Shown: positions 39,065-50,869, counted from the first letter of the stretch. The stretch: DNA of 64,000 bases from Pseudidiomarina sediminum DSM 21906 (GCF_000423165.1 NZ_KE383983.1:393965-457964), one strand, 5' to 3'. Notes: generated from the sequence alone by a model not told the origin. Numbers and translations: made by a program.

Positions 39065-40803
39065 CACCTCGCAAACGCAGCAATAAGCGCAATGTGCAAC
39101 CGCACCTCGGACAGGGGCGGTTCTACTTTGCGCTATTTGTCGTGTTTGTTGTGTTTGGGAGCTTAGTGGCGCGTGCCGCCTATATTCAGGTGATTGAACC
39201 TGAACAACTTATTTTTGAAGGGGATCGCCGCTCACTGCGGGTGGATCCTACCGAGGTACAGCGTGGCACTATTGTTGACCGACATGGCCGTGAATTGGCT
39301 GTGAGCGTGCCGGTGCAAACAGTTTGGGCAGACCCAAAACGTATCCATGAAAACGGCGGTCTTGCCAATAAAGAGCGTTGGCTGGCGCTTGCCGAGGTGT
39401 TTCGGACTGACGTTGATACGCTGCTTGGGCGTGTCGAAGACCCCAATCGTCGTTTTGTTTACCTTGAGCGTAAAGTGACCCCAGCGGTCGCTGAATATGT
39501 ACGGCAGTTGGGAATTCCTGGCATTTATCTAAAAACGGAGTCACGCCGTTTTTATCCGACCGGCGAAATTGCCGCTCACTTGGTGGGCTTTACTGATATC
39601 GACGGTACCGGTATTGAAGGTCTTGAAGCGGCCTACAACGAAGTGCTTACAGGGAAGCCGGGAGAGCGGCTTTACCGCAAGGACGCACAAGGACGGGTTG
39701 TTGAAGAAGTGCGAGTGACCGCAGCAGAACAACCACAACAATTAACCTTGAGTATTGACCAACGTTTACAATCACTTGCCTATGCCGAGCTAAAAAAAGC
39801 CGTGCGCTATCATCAGGCAACCTCGGGCTCAGCGGTGATTGTCGATGTCAAAACTGGCGAAGTGCTGGCCATGGTCAACAGCCCGTCCTTTAACCCAAAC
39901 AACCGGAGTGATTTGCAAGCGCACCGGATGCGTAACCGTGCCATCACTGATGCCTATGAGCCTGGCTCAACGATGAAACCTTTGGTGGTGTTGGCCGGGC
40001 TTGAAGCTGGCGTGATTGAAAAAGATGATGTGATTGATACCAGCCCCGGCTGGATGCGCCTCGGTGGGCGCCGGGTGAGTGACCCGATTAACCGCGGTGA
40101 ATTGACCATTACCGAGATTTTACAGAACTCCTCCAACATGGGCTCGTCCAAAATTGCGCTCCGCACGGGCGTGGAGCAACTGCTTGCAACCTATGCAGCA
40201 GTTGGATTCGGTAATGACACAGGAATCGCTATGATTGGTGAAAGCTACGGTGTGTTGCAACACCGTACTCGTTGGTCTGATTTTGAAGTGGCCACACTAT
40301 CCTTTGGTTACGGATTGACAGCGACTACGCTGCAATTGGCGCAAGCCTATAGTGTCGTCGCGAACGGTGGTATCTATCGTCCGCTGACCATTCAGCGTCG
40401 CGCAGAAGGTGAATTATTGCCAGGCACCCAAGTGGTGAAGCGTGAGAATGCGGAAGCTGTACTGCACATGCTGGAGCAGGTGGTGGCTGACGGTAGTGCA
40501 CGTAATGCACGCGTGCCGGGCTACCGCGTTGCAGGTAAAACTGGTACTGCGCGAAAAGCGGTCGCTGGGGGATATGGGGACGAATATGTCACCTTGTTTG
40601 CTGGCATCGCGCCAGTTAGTGACCCACGCATTGCAGTGGTGGTGACGGTGAACGAACCGAGTGGCGATGACTACTACGGGAGTACGGTCTCCGCGCCAAT
40701 TTTTGCCGAGATTGTCGGCGATGCGTTGCGGGCGATGAATATTGCCCCTGATCACATCGAAGACACACAGCTACGCGTGGCGGGCTTTGGAGGTGCGCAG
40801 TGA
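39055..40803 (+). CDS. ftsI: FtsI (PBP3), septal peptidoglycan transpeptidase
   Basis: FtsI is the septum-specific class B penicillin-binding protein, partner of the FtsW glycosyltransferase. The 582 residues have a cytoplasmic tail, one helix (about 23-43), a pedestal domain, and a transpeptidase domain with S305xxK308 (STMK), SSN 359-361 and KTG 495-497. All catalytic motifs are intact. An AGGAGGT ribosome site lies in ftsL; the ATG is within it, 10 bases before its stop. Confidence 0.97.
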   Translation: MAVTPRKRSNKRNVQPHLGQGRFYFALFVVFVVFGSLVARAAYIQVIEPEQLIFEGDRRSLRVDPTEVQRGTIVDRHGRELAVSVPVQTVWADPKRIHENGGLANKERWLALAEVFRTDVDTLLGRVEDPNRRFVYLERKVTPAVAEYVRQLGIPGIYLKTESRRFYPTGEIAAHLVGFTDIDGTGIEGLEAAYNEVLTGKPGERLYRKDAQGRVVEEVRVTAAEQPQQLTLSIDQRLQSLAYAELKKAVRYHQATSGSAVIVDVKTGEVLAMVNSPSFNPNNRSDLQAHRMRNRAITDAYEPGSTMKPLVVLAGLEAGVIEKDDVIDTSPGWMRLGGRRVSDPINRGELTITEILQNSSNMGSSKIALRTGVEQLLATYAAVGFGNDTGIAMIGESYGVLQHRTRWSDFEVATLSFGYGLTATTLQLAQAYSVVANGGIYRPLTIQRRAEGELLPGTQVVKRENAEAVLHMLEQVVADGSARNARVPGYRVAGKTGTARKAVAGGYGDEYVTLFAGIAPVSDPRIAVVVTVNEPSGDDYYGSTVSAPIFAEIVGDALRAMNIAPDHIEDTQLRVAGFGGAQ

Positions 40804-42272
40804 TGCCATTATCGCAACTGTTACCGGACTACCCCATGCCGCTGCCATTGTTACACGTGGGCGGTTTAAAATTAGATAGTCGCAGTGTCGCCCCGGGCGA
40901 CGCTTTTGTTGCTGTACCTGGGTATCAGGTGGATGGTCGAGACTATATTGCTGCAGCGGTCGGTGCTGGGGCGCAAGTGGTCTTGTGCGAATCTGACGGC
41001 TACGGCATTAGTGCGCATGGTAAGGCCTACGTGGTCGAAGTGCCGCAGCTTAAATCAAAACTTTCTGAACTCGCTGGGCGCTTCTTTGGGCATCCTGGCG
41101 CAGCCATGCAAGTGGTGGGCGTAACTGGTACCAACGGCAAAACCTCGGTGACCTATCTTATCGCCGAATTATTGCAAGGGCTTGGTGTTCGTGCCGGAGT
41201 GATAGGTACGACTGGCAGTGGCTTTCCCGGCGCATTACTTCCGGAAACGCATACCACACCAGATCCGATTGCCGTGCAGCAGCGTTTGGCAGCATTGCGC
41301 GCCGAGGGTGCCACCGTGGTCGCGATGGAAGTTTCATCGCATGCACTCGTGCAGCGTCGCGTTGAAGCTGTACCTTTTGCGGTTGGCGTCGCCACCAATA
41401 TCAGCCGCGATCACCTTGACTATCACGGCACTATGGCCAACTACGCCGACGCCAAACGCCGCCTATTCACGGAATTGAGCACAGCGCAGGCTGTACTCAA
41501 TCTGGATGACGCGGCGTTGACTGCGTGGCTGCCTGATCGTCCCGATGCATGGCGTTTTAGTCTGCAGCCACAGGCACATCCGCGCTGTGTTTACGCCGAA
41601 ACGATTCGTTATACCGACGATGGCACCTTATTTGAGCTGAATTTCCCGGTGGCAGAAGGGCGCCAGACAGTGGCTGTACACTCGCCATTGCTTGGCGAGT
41701 TTAATGTCTACAATTTGCTGGCAGCAATGGTCGCTGTGGCGCAGCTAGGTCATGATTGGCGTGCCATTTGTCAGGTGGTGACGCAAATCAAAGCTGTCCC
41801 GGGCCGTATGGAAGCCTTCCACGGCGAGGGCAAAGCCATGACCTTGGTCGATTACGCCCATACCCCAGATGCCTTGCAACAAGTGCTAAGTGCTGTGCGT
41901 CGCCATTGTAAAGGCGAACTGTGGTGTGTGTTTGGCTGTGGCGGCGATCGTGATCGCGGCAAACGTCCTCAGATGGGCGCTGTCGCTGCACGCTACGCTG
42001 ATCGGGTGGTGGTGACCGATGATAACCCGCGCACGGAACGTCCTGAGCAAATCGTCAATGATATTTTGACCGGCATTCCACAACAAACTGACGTTGAGGT
42101 GCTGTTTGGTCGGCGGGAAGCTGTGGCACAAGTCATTGCCAAAGCGCAGCCTGAAGACGTCATCGTCCTCGCGGGTAAGGGGCATGAAGATTATCAAGTG
42201 ATTGGACATGAGCGGGTTGCCTACGACGAACGCGCTTGGGTTGCGGCAATCATGGGAGGCGAACATGATTAA
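40803..42272 (+). CDS. murE: MurE, UDP-MurNAc-tripeptide synthetase (meso-DAP adding)
   Basis: MurE adds the third amino acid to UDP-MurNAc-L-Ala-D-Glu. The 489-residue ligase has the ATP motif GVTGTNGKTSV and the DNPR motif (TDDNPRTERPEQI) that selects meso-diaminopimelate over lysine, so the peptidoglycan is of the DAP type. The ATG overlaps the ftsI stop by one base after GGAGG; GTG 40800 is a close alternative. It overlaps murF by 8 bases. Confidence 0.97.
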   Translation: MPLSQLLPDYPMPLPLLHVGGLKLDSRSVAPGDAFVAVPGYQVDGRDYIAAAVGAGAQVVLCESDGYGISAHGKAYVVEVPQLKSKLSELAGRFFGHPGAAMQVVGVTGTNGKTSVTYLIAELLQGLGVRAGVIGTTGSGFPGALLPETHTTPDPIAVQQRLAALRAEGATVVAMEVSSHALVQRRVEAVPFAVGVATNISRDHLDYHGTMANYADAKRRLFTELSTAQAVLNLDDAALTAWLPDRPDAWRFSLQPQAHPRCVYAETIRYTDDGTLFELNFPVAEGRQTVAVHSPLLGEFNVYNLLAAMVAVAQLGHDWRAICQVVTQIKAVPGRMEAFHGEGKAMTLVDYAHTPDALQQVLSAVRRHCKGELWCVFGCGGDRDRGKRPQMGAVAARYADRVVVTDDNPRTERPEQIVNDILTGIPQQTDVEVLFGRREAVAQVIAKAQPEDVIVLAGKGHEDYQVIGHERVAYDERAWVAAIMGGEHD

Positions 42273-43704
42273 GACCGACTTGATTTGGGCCACCCGAGCG
42301 GTGGACGGCCAATTGTTTGGCGATAACCTTGCGATTGCGACGGTGAGTACGGATACCCGTGAATTACCGCCAAACTGCTTATTTATTGCCCTGAAAGGGC
42401 CCAACTTCGATGCCCATGATTTTATTCAAGACGCCGTCGCGAAAGGCGCTGCGGCAGTCTTGGTCGAGCGCCGCGTTACGCTGCCTGAAGAGCTACAAGT
42501 ACCGCAGATTGTGGTGCAAGATACCCGTCACGCGCTGGGGCAGCTGGGTGCTGCAGTCAAAGCGACAGTGCAGCCAAAAACGATCGCCATCACGGGTAGT
42601 AGTGGTAAAACCACGGTCAAAGAGATGCTGGCTGCAATGCTCAGTCGTCAAGGGAATGTATTGGCTACCGCTGGCAACTTTAATAATGACATCGGTGTGC
42701 CCTTAACCTTATTGCGCCTTGAACCACAGCATGATTTTGCAGTGGTCGAATTAGGTGCGAATCATCTCGGTGAAATTGCTTACACCACGCGCCTGACACA
42801 GCCTGATGTGGCCATCATTAATAATGTTGCGCCGGCTCATGTTGAAGGCTTTGGCAGTGTGCATGGTGTGTTTCGCGCGAAATCTGAAATTTTTAAAGGC
42901 CTGAATGCTGACGGGTTGGCGCTAACACCAAGCGCCTCTGAGTTTGCCCGCTGTTGGCAGCAGCAGGTCACCCATTGCCAGCATTTGACCTTTGGTCAAA
43001 CGGCAGATGCCGGCATACGTGCAACAGAGGTTGAGGTTGATGCGCAAGGGTGTGCCAGTTTTACCATTCATTTGCCGAGTGCTCTCGCGCCAGCAACCGA
43101 GCAACAAGCGCGCATTCACTTGAGCTTGCCAGGTTTACATAATGTTGACAATGCGCTGGTAGCTATTGCAGCTGCTGTTGCGGTAGGTTGTCCGCTCGCC
43201 GATGCTCAGGCCGCGTTAAAGCATTTAAAACCGGTGCCTGGTCGTATGCAGGTGCTCCCTCTTAGTGCCGACATCAAGCTAATTGATGACAGTTACAACG
43301 CCAACGTAGGTTCCGTAAAAGCCGCACTTGATATGCTCGCTGTGTATCAAGGTTTGCGCATTATGGTGTTGGGCGATATGGGAGAGCTTGGTGAGCAAGC
43401 GCGCCAATATCATGAAGAGGTAGGTGCGTATGCGATTGACGCCGGTATCGATAACTTATTTACGCTAGGCGTGTTAAGTCAAAGCGCGAGTGAAGTATTT
43501 AATGGCAGAGGAGGTAAGCACTTCTCTGATGTGACGACGCTTGTTGAGACGATTCTAACGACTACGCAAGGCGCAGCAACGCCAATCACGATTCTAGTGA
43601 AAGGTTCGCGTAGTGCGCATATGGAACGGGTGATCGAAGCTTTACAAACGCGAGCTGCTGAGCTGCATTCAAGTTTAACGCCAGAAGGAAACCAAGCATG
43701 CTAG
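42265..43704 (+). CDS. murF: MurF, UDP-MurNAc-pentapeptide synthetase
   Basis: MurF adds D-Ala-D-Ala to UDP-MurNAc-tripeptide, completing the cytoplasmic pentapeptide precursor. From ATG 42265 it has 479 residues with the ATP-binding [14 protein letters not shown] block and the C-terminal [12 protein letters not shown] block of Mur ligases. A GGGAGG ribosome site decides this start over the in-frame extension within murE. It overlaps mraY by 7 bases. Confidence 0.97.
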   Translation: MIKTDLIWATRAVDGQLFGDNLAIATVSTDTRELPPNCLFIALKGPNFDAHDFIQDAVAKGAAAVLVERRVTLPEELQVPQIVVQDTRHALGQLGAAVKATVQPKTIAITGSSGKTTVKEMLAAMLSRQGNVLATAGNFNNDIGVPLTLLRLEPQHDFAVVELGANHLGEIAYTTRLTQPDVAIINNVAPAHVEGFGSVHGVFRAKSEIFKGLNADGLALTPSASEFARCWQQQVTHCQHLTFGQTADAGIRATEVEVDAQGCASFTIHLPSALAPATEQQARIHLSLPGLHNVDNALVAIAAAVAVGCPLADAQAALKHLKPVPGRMQVLPLSADIKLIDDSYNANVGSVKAALDMLAVYQGLRIMVLGDMGELGEQARQYHEEVGAYAIDAGIDNLFTLGVLSQSASEVFNGRGGKHFSDVTTLVETILTTTQGAATPITILVKGSRSAHMERVIEALQTRAAELHSSLTPEGNQAC

Positions 43705-44780
43705 TTTGGCTAGCTGATTATCTCACTCAATTTGCCAGTGGCTTTAATGTCATTTCGTACCTGACGATGCGCGCGATTTTAAGCGTGCTGACGGCGTTGT
43801 TGATTTCATTATGGATGGGACCACGCCTGATTCGCTATTTGCAACGTTTGCAAATTGGTCAGTCGGTGCGTGATGACGGCCCACAGTCGCATTTAAGTAA
43901 AGCCGGTACCCCAACCATGGGGGGCTTGTTGATCATCGCGGCCATCGTCATTTCGACATTACTTTGGGCGGATTTGTCGAATCGTTACGTGCAAGTGCTG
44001 TTGGGCGTTGTGCTTGGTTTTGGTTTGGTGGGCTTTGTTGATGATTACCGCAAGGTGGTGCAGAAAAACTCGCGCGGTTTGCCCGCCAAGTGGAAGTATT
44101 TTTGGCAATCACTGATTGCGACGGTGGCGGCAGTCGTGCTCTATGCCAATGCGACGGTTGGTGCCGAGACGCAACTACTGGTGCCGTTCTTTAAAGATGT
44201 CATGCCACAGTTGGGTTTGTTGTACATCTTGTTGGCGTATTTCGTGGTGGTCGGAACCAGTAACGCCGTGAACTTGACCGATGGTCTCGATGGTTTAGCG
44301 ATTGTTCCAACCATCATGGTCGCTGGCGCACTAGGTATTTTTGCGTACGCCTCAGGGAACACCAATTTTGCAGAATACCTGAATATTCCTCACCTGCCGT
44401 TGTCGGGCGAGTTGCTGGTGGTCTGTATGGCTATTTGTGGCGCGGGCTTAGGGTTCTTATGGTTTAACACCTATCCAGCGCAAGTTTTTATGGGCGACGT
44501 GGGTTCGTTAACCCTTGGTGCTGCACTGGGAATTATTGCGGTGATGGTACGCCAAGAACTGATTCTATTCATCATGGGCGGCGTGTTCGTGATGGAAACC
44601 TTGTCGGTGATGTTGCAGGTCGGTTCGTACAAACTGCGTGGCAAGCGCGTGTTTCGGATGGCGCCTATTCACCATCACTATGAATTAAAAGGGTGGCCAG
44701 AACCGCGCGTGATTGTGCGTTTTTGGATTTTGTCACTGGTATTTGTGTTGATTGGTCTTGCGACCTTGAAACTACGCTAA
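43698..44780 (+). CDS. mraY: MraY, phospho-MurNAc-pentapeptide translocase
   Basis: MraY makes lipid I by moving phospho-MurNAc-pentapeptide onto undecaprenyl phosphate. The 360 residues (same length as E. coli) form about ten helices with the catalytic DDYRK motif, the [10 protein letters not shown] block and the [11 protein letters not shown] motif of the polyprenyl-phosphate transferase family. An AGAAGGAAA ribosome site lies in the end of murF. Confidence 0.97.
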   Translation: MLVWLADYLTQFASGFNVISYLTMRAILSVLTALLISLWMGPRLIRYLQRLQIGQSVRDDGPQSHLSKAGTPTMGGLLIIAAIVISTLLWADLSNRYVQVLLGVVLGFGLVGFVDDYRKVVQKNSRGLPAKWKYFWQSLIATVAAVVLYANATVGAETQLLVPFFKDVMPQLGLLYILLAYFVVVGTSNAVNLTDGLDGLAIVPTIMVAGALGIFAYASGNTNFAEYLNIPHLPLSGELLVVCMAICGAGLGFLWFNTYPAQVFMGDVGSLTLGAALGIIAVMVRQELILFIMGGVFVMETLSVMLQVGSYKLRGKRVFRMAPIHHHYELKGWPEPRVIVRFWILSLVFVLIGLATLKLR

Positions 44781-44789
44781 GGAACCAAC

Positions 44790-46154
44790 GTGAGTTATCT
44801 TGCTGCACTGCACACATATGAAACGATAGGGGTGGTTGGCCTTGGCCAGTCAGGCTTGTCGTGTGTGCGCTTTTTGTTGCAGCAAGGGATTACGCCGCGG
44901 GTGTTTGATACGCGCGAAGCTCCACCACAGGCCGAGCAGCTTAAACATTTGGACGCAACCCTTACGCTCACCACTGGGCCGCTTGATATTGCTGAGTTGC
45001 TGACCTGTGATGTGCTGATCGTTGGGCCTGGGTTGGACTTACGCCTGCCGGCGTTGCAGATGGCTGCAGATGCGGGCATCCCATTGGTTGGCGATGCTGA
45101 CGTTTTTGCGCAGTTTGCGCAAGCACCGGTATTAGGTATTACTGGCTCTAATGGCAAATCGACGGTCACCCAGTTGACCGGCGAGTTACTCAGTGCTGCG
45201 GGACTGAACGTTGCTGTCGGTGGCAATATTGGCGTGCCGATGCTCGATGTTTTGGCCGACGATGTGGACGTTTACGTGCTGGAATTGTCGAGCTTTCAAC
45301 TCGATTTGATGCACGATCTGCACCTGCATGCGGCGACCTTACTGAATATCAGTGATGATCATCTTGATCGCTACAATGGCGCAGACGCTTATGCCGTCTC
45401 GAAGCACCGCATTTATCAACAGGTCGACTATGCGATTTGGAATCGCGATCAGCGCAGTACAGCGCCGCTGCACGTGCCTGTGGCTCAGCAGTTAAGCTTT
45501 GGCACCGACGCTGCGGCGACCACCCCTGGCCAGTTTGGCATTTCGGCGTTCCCAGACCCACAGATCTGTCATGGTGCTACGCCGATTGTCGCGGTCGATG
45601 ACTTGCCATTAGCGGGCCTGCATAACGTCTTGAACGTGCAAGCTGCGCTGGCCTTAGTGAGTACCTTAAACGTGGCGCTAAACGACCTAGTGCCAGCGCT
45701 AAAGAGCTTTCATGGCCTACCACATCGCTGTGAACTGGTAGCTGAACAAGGCGGCGTGCGCTGGGTCAATGATTCGAAAGCAACCAATATTGGCGCCGCC
45801 GAAGCTGCGATTTATGGCCTGCGGCCGTTGGTGGAAGGCAAACTCATTCTAATTGCTGGTGGAGATGGCAAAGGCGCCGACTTTGCCACGTTCCGTGATG
45901 CGTTGGCGCAGGTTGATGCGTTAATAGTGCTCGGGCGCGACGGCAATCGCATTGCTGCGTTTCATCCGCATGCACAGCGTGCTGTCGATTTGAATGAGGC
46001 TGTGCGCCTTGCGGCCGCGGAGACGGTTCCGGGCAGCACCGTGCTGCTCGCCCCAGCCTGCGCAAGTTTAGATATGTTTAATAGTTATCAGCATCGCGGT
46101 GATGTGTTTAAAGCCGCGGTCGTCGAGCAGCTGGCCGAGGTGATGCATGACTGA
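44790..46154 (+). CDS. murD: MurD, UDP-MurNAc-Ala-D-Glu ligase
   Basis: MurD adds D-glutamate to UDP-MurNAc-L-Ala. The 454-residue ligase has an N-terminal Rossmann domain, the ATP motif GITGSNGKSTVTQL and the C-terminal VNDSKATNIGAAEAA block diagnostic of MurD. The start codon is GTG 44790 with AAGGAA five bases before it. It overlaps ftsW by 8 bases. Confidence 0.97.
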   Translation: MSYLAALHTYETIGVVGLGQSGLSCVRFLLQQGITPRVFDTREAPPQAEQLKHLDATLTLTTGPLDIAELLTCDVLIVGPGLDLRLPALQMAADAGIPLVGDADVFAQFAQAPVLGITGSNGKSTVTQLTGELLSAAGLNVAVGGNIGVPMLDVLADDVDVYVLELSSFQLDLMHDLHLHAATLLNISDDHLDRYNGADAYAVSKHRIYQQVDYAIWNRDQRSTAPLHVPVAQQLSFGTDAAATTPGQFGISAFPDPQICHGATPIVAVDDLPLAGLHNVLNVQAALALVSTLNVALNDLVPALKSFHGLPHRCELVAEQGGVRWVNDSKATNIGAAEAAIYGLRPLVEGKLILIAGGDGKGADFATFRDALAQVDALIVLGRDGNRIAAFHPHAQRAVDLNEAVRLAAAETVPGSTVLLAPACASLDMFNSYQHRGDVFKAAVVEQLAEVMHD

Positions 46155-47415
46155 GACCACGGCACGCCAAGAACAACAACTCGAATTAGGAATTGCTGAA
46201 GGCCGTGCGACAGGGCAGCCTTGGCAGCGGATACGCGACTGGTGGTTACCCGAGCAACATGTGTTGTACGACCGTGTATTGCTGTGGTTAGCCTTGGGGT
46301 TACTTGCCTTTGGCTTTGTGATGGTAAGCTCAGCGTCGTTTCCGATTGCGGAGCGCCTGACCGACAACCCTTTTCATTTTGTCATTCGTCATAGCATGTA
46401 CTTGGTGCTGGGCTTAGGCCTGCTGGCAACCACAGTACAAGTGCCAGTGAATTGGTGGTTTAAAGGCAGTGCCGTACTGTTACTCAGTGCCTTGGCGGCG
46501 CTGGTGCTTGTGCTGGTGGTCGGGCATGAAGTTAATGGTGCGCGCCGTTGGATTAAAATTGGGCCGATGACCTTACAGGTAGCCGAGTTGGCCAAGTTTT
46601 TCTTTGTGATTTACTTGAGTAGTTATTTATCACGCCGCATTGATCTTGTGCAGGAAAACCTACAAGACTTCATTAAGCCTTTGGTGGTGCTGTTCTTTTT
46701 TGCTGTGCTACTGCTCATGCAGCCCGACTTTGGCTCACTGGCGGTAATGGTCAGTATCGTGGTGGGGATGCTGTTTCTTGCTGGCGCAAGACTCTGGCAG
46801 TTCTTCGCCATCATGATTGTTTTGGCCTTCGGCTTAACCTTATTGATTATCAAAGAACCCTACCGGATGAAGCGGGTCACCTCTTTCTTAGACCCTTGGC
46901 AAGATCCGTTCGGTAGCGGTTATCAGCTCACCCAGTCGTTGATGGCGTTTGGACGCGGTGACTGGACCGGGCAAGGCTTAGGCAACAGTATTCAGAAGTT
47001 ACAGTACCTACCTGAAGCGCACACCGATTTTATTATGGCGGTGGTCGGTGAAGAGCTTGGCTTTTTAGGCATTGTCGCCGTGCTTGCTGCCGTGCTTGCG
47101 ATTGTGTTGCGGGCACTATGGATTGGTCGCCGCTGTTTGCAAAAAGATCAACGCTTTGGTGCCTTCATTGCTTATGGCATTGGCATTTGGTTCGCGTTCC
47201 AAGCGCTCGTAAACATTGGTGCCGCCGCAGGCATGTTACCGACCAAAGGCTTGACCTTACCGTTAGTATCATACGGTGGTACCAGTTTGTTAGTGAGCTG
47301 TGCCGCCCTCGGCTTATTGCTACGTATTGATTATGAATGGCGTGTGGCCAGCGTGAAAGTGGCACCACGTGCAGGGCGAAGTAAAGCGAAAACCACTCGG
47401 AGGGCGCGCGCATGA
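46147..47415 (+). CDS. ftsW: FtsW, septal peptidoglycan glycosyltransferase
   Basis: FtsW is the SEDS-family polymerase that makes septal glycan together with FtsI. The 422 residues give about ten helices after a 40-residue cytoplasmic N-terminus. SEDS blocks are visible: GPMTLQVAELAKFFFVIYLS, LMQPDFGS (with the catalytic-type Asp), PEAHTDFIMAVVGEELGF and LPLVSYGGTSLLV. The C-terminus is Lys/Arg-rich. It overlaps murG by 4 bases. Confidence 0.96.
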   Translation: MTETTARQEQQLELGIAEGRATGQPWQRIRDWWLPEQHVLYDRVLLWLALGLLAFGFVMVSSASFPIAERLTDNPFHFVIRHSMYLVLGLGLLATTVQVPVNWWFKGSAVLLLSALAALVLVLVVGHEVNGARRWIKIGPMTLQVAELAKFFFVIYLSSYLSRRIDLVQENLQDFIKPLVVLFFFAVLLLMQPDFGSLAVMVSIVVGMLFLAGARLWQFFAIMIVLAFGLTLLIIKEPYRMKRVTSFLDPWQDPFGSGYQLTQSLMAFGRGDWTGQGLGNSIQKLQYLPEAHTDFIMAVVGEELGFLGIVAVLAAVLAIVLRALWIGRRCLQKDQRFGAFIAYGIGIWFAFQALVNIGAAAGMLPTKGLTLPLVSYGGTSLLVSCAALGLLLRIDYEWRVASVKVAPRAGRSKAKTTRRARA

Positions 47416-48476
47416 GTACCATTATGATCGCTGCCGCCGGTACCGGTGGACACGTATTTCCGGCCCTTGCGGTCGCTGAAATGTTGCGGCAGCGCGGGCA
47501 TACTATTGTTTGGCTGGGAACCACCGAGCAACGCATTGAAGCACGCGTGGTGCCAACTGCTGGCTTTACCCTTGAGCAAATCGCCATGCAAGGGCTACGA
47601 GGTCATGGTTGGCAGCGCAAGCTGCTATTACCGTGGCGCATGCTGAAAGCCATCGCACAATGTCGGCGTTTGTATCGGCAGCATCATGCTGACCTGGTGG
47701 TGAGCTTTGGTGGTTATGTGTGCGGACCCGCCGGACTGGCTGCCCGTAGCGCGGGTATTCCTTTGTTAGTGCATGAACAAAATGCCGTCGCCGGCATGAC
47801 CAATAAATTGTTAGCGCGCTTTGCGCAGCAGGTAATGTTGGGCTTTGCGGATGCGCAAGCGCAGTTACCGAATGGCGAAGTGACGGGGAATCCGTTGCGT
47901 GCCGAATGGGCAGCGCCGAGCGAACGCGAGCCGCACGATGGTCTGCGCGTGTTAGTCGTCGGCGGTAGCTTAGGCGCCCAAGCGTTGAACACCGCGGTGC
48001 CGCAAGCGCTGGCGCAATTGAGTCAGCGTGAGCAACTGGACGTGTTACATCAATGTGGTGTGGGCGTTAGTGCTGGGGTCGAGCGTGACTACGCCCAACA
48101 CGGCCTGAAAAATGTGCGAGTCACTGAATTTATTGAACAAATGCATGCGGCCTATCAGTGGGCCGATGTGGTGATTTGTCGGGCCGGAGCCTTAACCGTG
48201 AGTGAACTTGCGGTGGTGGGGACACCGGCGATTTTTGTGCCGCTACCACACGCCGTCGACGATCATCAAACCGCCAACGCAAACGCGCTTGCAAAAGTCG
48301 GCGCTGGCGTGGTGTTACCGCAACCTAAGTTGCTTGAAATAACGCCTTTGGCCGAGATTCTAGAGCAGTGGCTGGCGACGCCAGCCGAACTGGAACACAT
48401 GCGCACGCAAGCCCACAAAGCGGCGTGCCCTAATGCAACCCAAGCGGTTGTGGAGCGTTGTGAACAATGGATATGA
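47412..48476 (+). CDS. murG: MurG, lipid II synthase
   Basis: MurG transfers GlcNAc from UDP-GlcNAc to lipid I at the inner face of the membrane. The 354-residue GT-B enzyme has the GTGGH glycine loop (residues 10-14), the VHEQNAVAG block, [12 protein letters not shown] and the UDP-binding [13 protein letters not shown] block. A GGAGG ribosome site lies inside ftsW. It overlaps murC by 10 bases. Confidence 0.97.
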   Translation: MSTIMIAAAGTGGHVFPALAVAEMLRQRGHTIVWLGTTEQRIEARVVPTAGFTLEQIAMQGLRGHGWQRKLLLPWRMLKAIAQCRRLYRQHHADLVVSFGGYVCGPAGLAARSAGIPLLVHEQNAVAGMTNKLLARFAQQVMLGFADAQAQLPNGEVTGNPLRAEWAAPSEREPHDGLRVLVVGGSLGAQALNTAVPQALAQLSQREQLDVLHQCGVGVSAGVERDYAQHGLKNVRVTEFIEQMHAAYQWADVVICRAGALTVSELAVVGTPAIFVPLPHAVDDHQTANANALAKVGAGVVLPQPKLLEITPLAEILEQWLATPAELEHMRTQAHKAACPNATQAVVERCEQWI

Positions 48477-49957
48477 AAACAGCAGCACCAAGTACAGTAC
48501 AGGTTCCTGAGATGCGTCGCGTACGCCGCATTCATTTTGTCGGTATCGGCGGCGCAGGGATGGCCGGCATCGCTGAGGTCTTGCTGAACCAAGGTTATGC
48601 GATTTCAGGCTCTGATATCGGTGAAAACGCCAATACCCAACGCTTGCAGGGATTGGGGGCAGAGATCTTTATCGGTCACGCAGCGAGCAATGTTAGCGCG
48701 GCCGATGTGGTGGTGGTGAGCTCGGCCATTCGTCCTGACAATAGTGAATTAACAGCGGCCAAAGAGGCCTTTATTCCGATCGTGCGGCGTGCTGAGATGC
48801 TCGCTGAATTGATGCGTTTCCGGCACGGCGTTGCGGTAGCGGGTACGCATGGTAAAACGACGACAACCTCGTTGTTGGCCAGCGTCTTTGCCGAAGCAGA
48901 ACGTGATCCTACCTTCGTGATCGGTGGCTTACTGAATAGTGCTGGCAGTAATGCGCGGCTGGGCTCGAGTAAGTATTTGATTGCTGAGGCCGACGAGTCA
49001 GATGCGTCCTTTTTGCACTTGCAGCCGATGGTCGCGGTGGTGACGAATATCGAAGCTGACCATATGGATACCTATGGCGGTGACTTCAATCGGATGCTTG
49101 ACACCTATATCGATTTTTTACACAACCTGCCGTTTTACGGCTTGGCGGTGATGTGCATTGATGACCCAGTGATCCGCGAGTTGTTGCCACGGGTTGGACG
49201 TCAGCTGACTACCTATGGCTTTAGCGACGATGCTGATGTTCGTGGTAGCGATTATGCACAGCATAGTGGCGAGAGCCGCTTTGTGGTACACCGCAAAGGC
49301 CGTGAGCCACTGGCGGTAACAGTGAATTTACCTGGCCGACACAATGCCTTAAATGCGCTTGCGGCGATCGCGGTGGCGACCGATGAAGGGATTGAGGATG
49401 CGGCGATTCAAGGTGCGCTCCAGCAATTTGGCGGTATTGGTCGTCGATTCCAGCGTTTGGGTGAGTTTCCATGTCAGCGCGAGGAGCAAACCGGCGAAGT
49501 GATGCTGATTGACGATTATGGTCACCATCCAACCGAGGTCGCGGCGACCATTGCAGCGGCGCGCGCAGGCTGGCCAGAGCATCGGATTGTGATGGCATTT
49601 CAGCCGCACCGCTACTCGCGCACACGTGATCTCTATGATGAGTTTGTCTCGGTGCTCGCGGAAGTAGATGTACTACTTTTACTTGATGTTTATAGTGCCG
49701 GTGAAGCCGCGGTCCAAGGTGCGGATAGTCGTGCGTTGACAAAATCGCTCCGGATGCGTGGTAAAGCCGAGCCTATCTACGTTGGTGACCGCGGTGAGTT
49801 GATGCGGGTGTTGGCCGATATTTTGCGTCCGAACGATTTGGTTCTTGCCCAAGGCGCCGGTAATATTGGCGCGATTGCGCGTGAGTTGGCACTTACTCAA
49901 CTTGAACCGCAAGCCTTACGGGCTGCAGCCGAGGATTATGAGGAGTCGCAACGATGA
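48467..49957 (+). CDS. murC: MurC, UDP-MurNAc-alanine ligase
   Basis: MurC adds L-alanine to UDP-MurNAc, the first of the Mur ligase steps. The 496-residue protein has an N-terminal [14 protein letters not shown] nucleotide-sugar motif, the ATP motif [21 protein letters not shown] and the [13 protein letters not shown] block typical of MurC. The ATG 48467 lies within murG; ATG 48473 is a possible alternative. It overlaps ddlB by 4 bases. Confidence 0.97.
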   Translation: MDMKTAAPSTVQVPEMRRVRRIHFVGIGGAGMAGIAEVLLNQGYAISGSDIGENANTQRLQGLGAEIFIGHAASNVSAADVVVVSSAIRPDNSELTAAKEAFIPIVRRAEMLAELMRFRHGVAVAGTHGKTTTTSLLASVFAEAERDPTFVIGGLLNSAGSNARLGSSKYLIAEADESDASFLHLQPMVAVVTNIEADHMDTYGGDFNRMLDTYIDFLHNLPFYGLAVMCIDDPVIRELLPRVGRQLTTYGFSDDADVRGSDYAQHSGESRFVVHRKGREPLAVTVNLPGRHNALNALAAIAVATDEGIEDAAIQGALQQFGGIGRRFQRLGEFPCQREEQTGEVMLIDDYGHHPTEVAATIAAARAGWPEHRIVMAFQPHRYSRTRDLYDEFVSVLAEVDVLLLLDVYSAGEAAVQGADSRALTKSLRMRGKAEPIYVGDRGELMRVLADILRPNDLVLAQGAGNIGAIARELALTQLEPQALRAAAEDYEESQR

Positions 49958-50868
49958 GTGAATTTGGCAAAGTTGCCGTGCTACTCGGTGGTGATTCAGC
50001 CGAACGTGAGGTCTCCTTACGCTCCGGGCAGGCGGTGACGGAAGCGCTGCGTCGCGCCGGTGTGGATGCGCACCCGTTTGATCCTGCGCACAACCCTCTG
50101 AGTGAATTGATTGAACAAGGCTTCGAGCGGGTGTTTAACGTCTTACATGGTCGCGGTGGCGAGGATGGCACCATCCAAGGTGCGCTGCAGTATTTAGGCT
50201 TGCCTTACACCGGTAGTGGCGTATTGGCGAGCGCTGTCGCGATGGATAAAGTGAAAACCAAGCAAATTTGGCAAGCCTGTGGTTTGCCGATTGCGCAGAG
50301 CGAAGTGGTGCTACGTGACCAACCGGTTGATTTCGCTCAGTTGCTTCAGCAACTTGGTGGCAAAGTGATGGTGAAGCCTGCCCAAGAAGGCTCGAGCATT
50401 GGCGTGTGCCCTGCTGAAACGGTTGCCGAGTTGGCTGATGCTGTGGCGCAAGCGCACACGTTTGACCGCGAGGTGTTGGTGGAAAGTTGGCTGACTGGGC
50501 CTGAGTACACTATTGCGATTTTAGACGGTAAAGCCTTACCGGTGATCCGCTTGGAAACCACCCATGCGTTTTACGATTATGAGGCCAAGTATCAAACTGG
50601 GGATACCTTGTATCATTGTCCGGCTGGGCTTGATAACGTGGAAGAAATGGCGTTGCGACAGTTGGCTGAACGCGCGTTTGCGAGTTTAGCAGGCGAAGGT
50701 TGGGGACGTATTGACGTCATGTGCGATAAAATGGGCAACTACCGTTTATTAGAGGCCAACATGGTGCCGGGAATGACCCAGACAAGCTTGGTGCCAATGG
50801 CTGCGAAAGCTGCTGGCATGAGCTTCGAGCAACTGGTAGTGGCTATTTTACGGTCTAGCGAGGGCTAA
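49954..50868 (+). CDS. ddlB: DdlB, D-alanine-D-alanine ligase
   Basis: DdlB joins two D-alanines to make the dipeptide used by MurF. The 304-residue ATP-grasp enzyme (E. coli 306) has [12 protein letters not shown], the [14 protein letters not shown] loop and [15 protein letters not shown]. The tyrosine of the SLYPYT-like region is present as [17 protein letters not shown] ribosome site is present. It is one base from ftsQ. Confidence 0.96.
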   Translation: MSEFGKVAVLLGGDSAEREVSLRSGQAVTEALRRAGVDAHPFDPAHNPLSELIEQGFERVFNVLHGRGGEDGTIQGALQYLGLPYTGSGVLASAVAMDKVKTKQIWQACGLPIAQSEVVLRDQPVDFAQLLQQLGGKVMVKPAQEGSSIGVCPAETVAELADAVAQAHTFDREVLVESWLTGPEYTIAILDGKALPVIRLETTHAFYDYEAKYQTGDTLYHCPAGLDNVEEMALRQLAERAFASLAGEGWGRIDVMCDKMGNYRLLEANMVPGMTQTSLVPMAAKAAGMSFEQLVVAILRSSEG

Positions 50869-50869
50869 T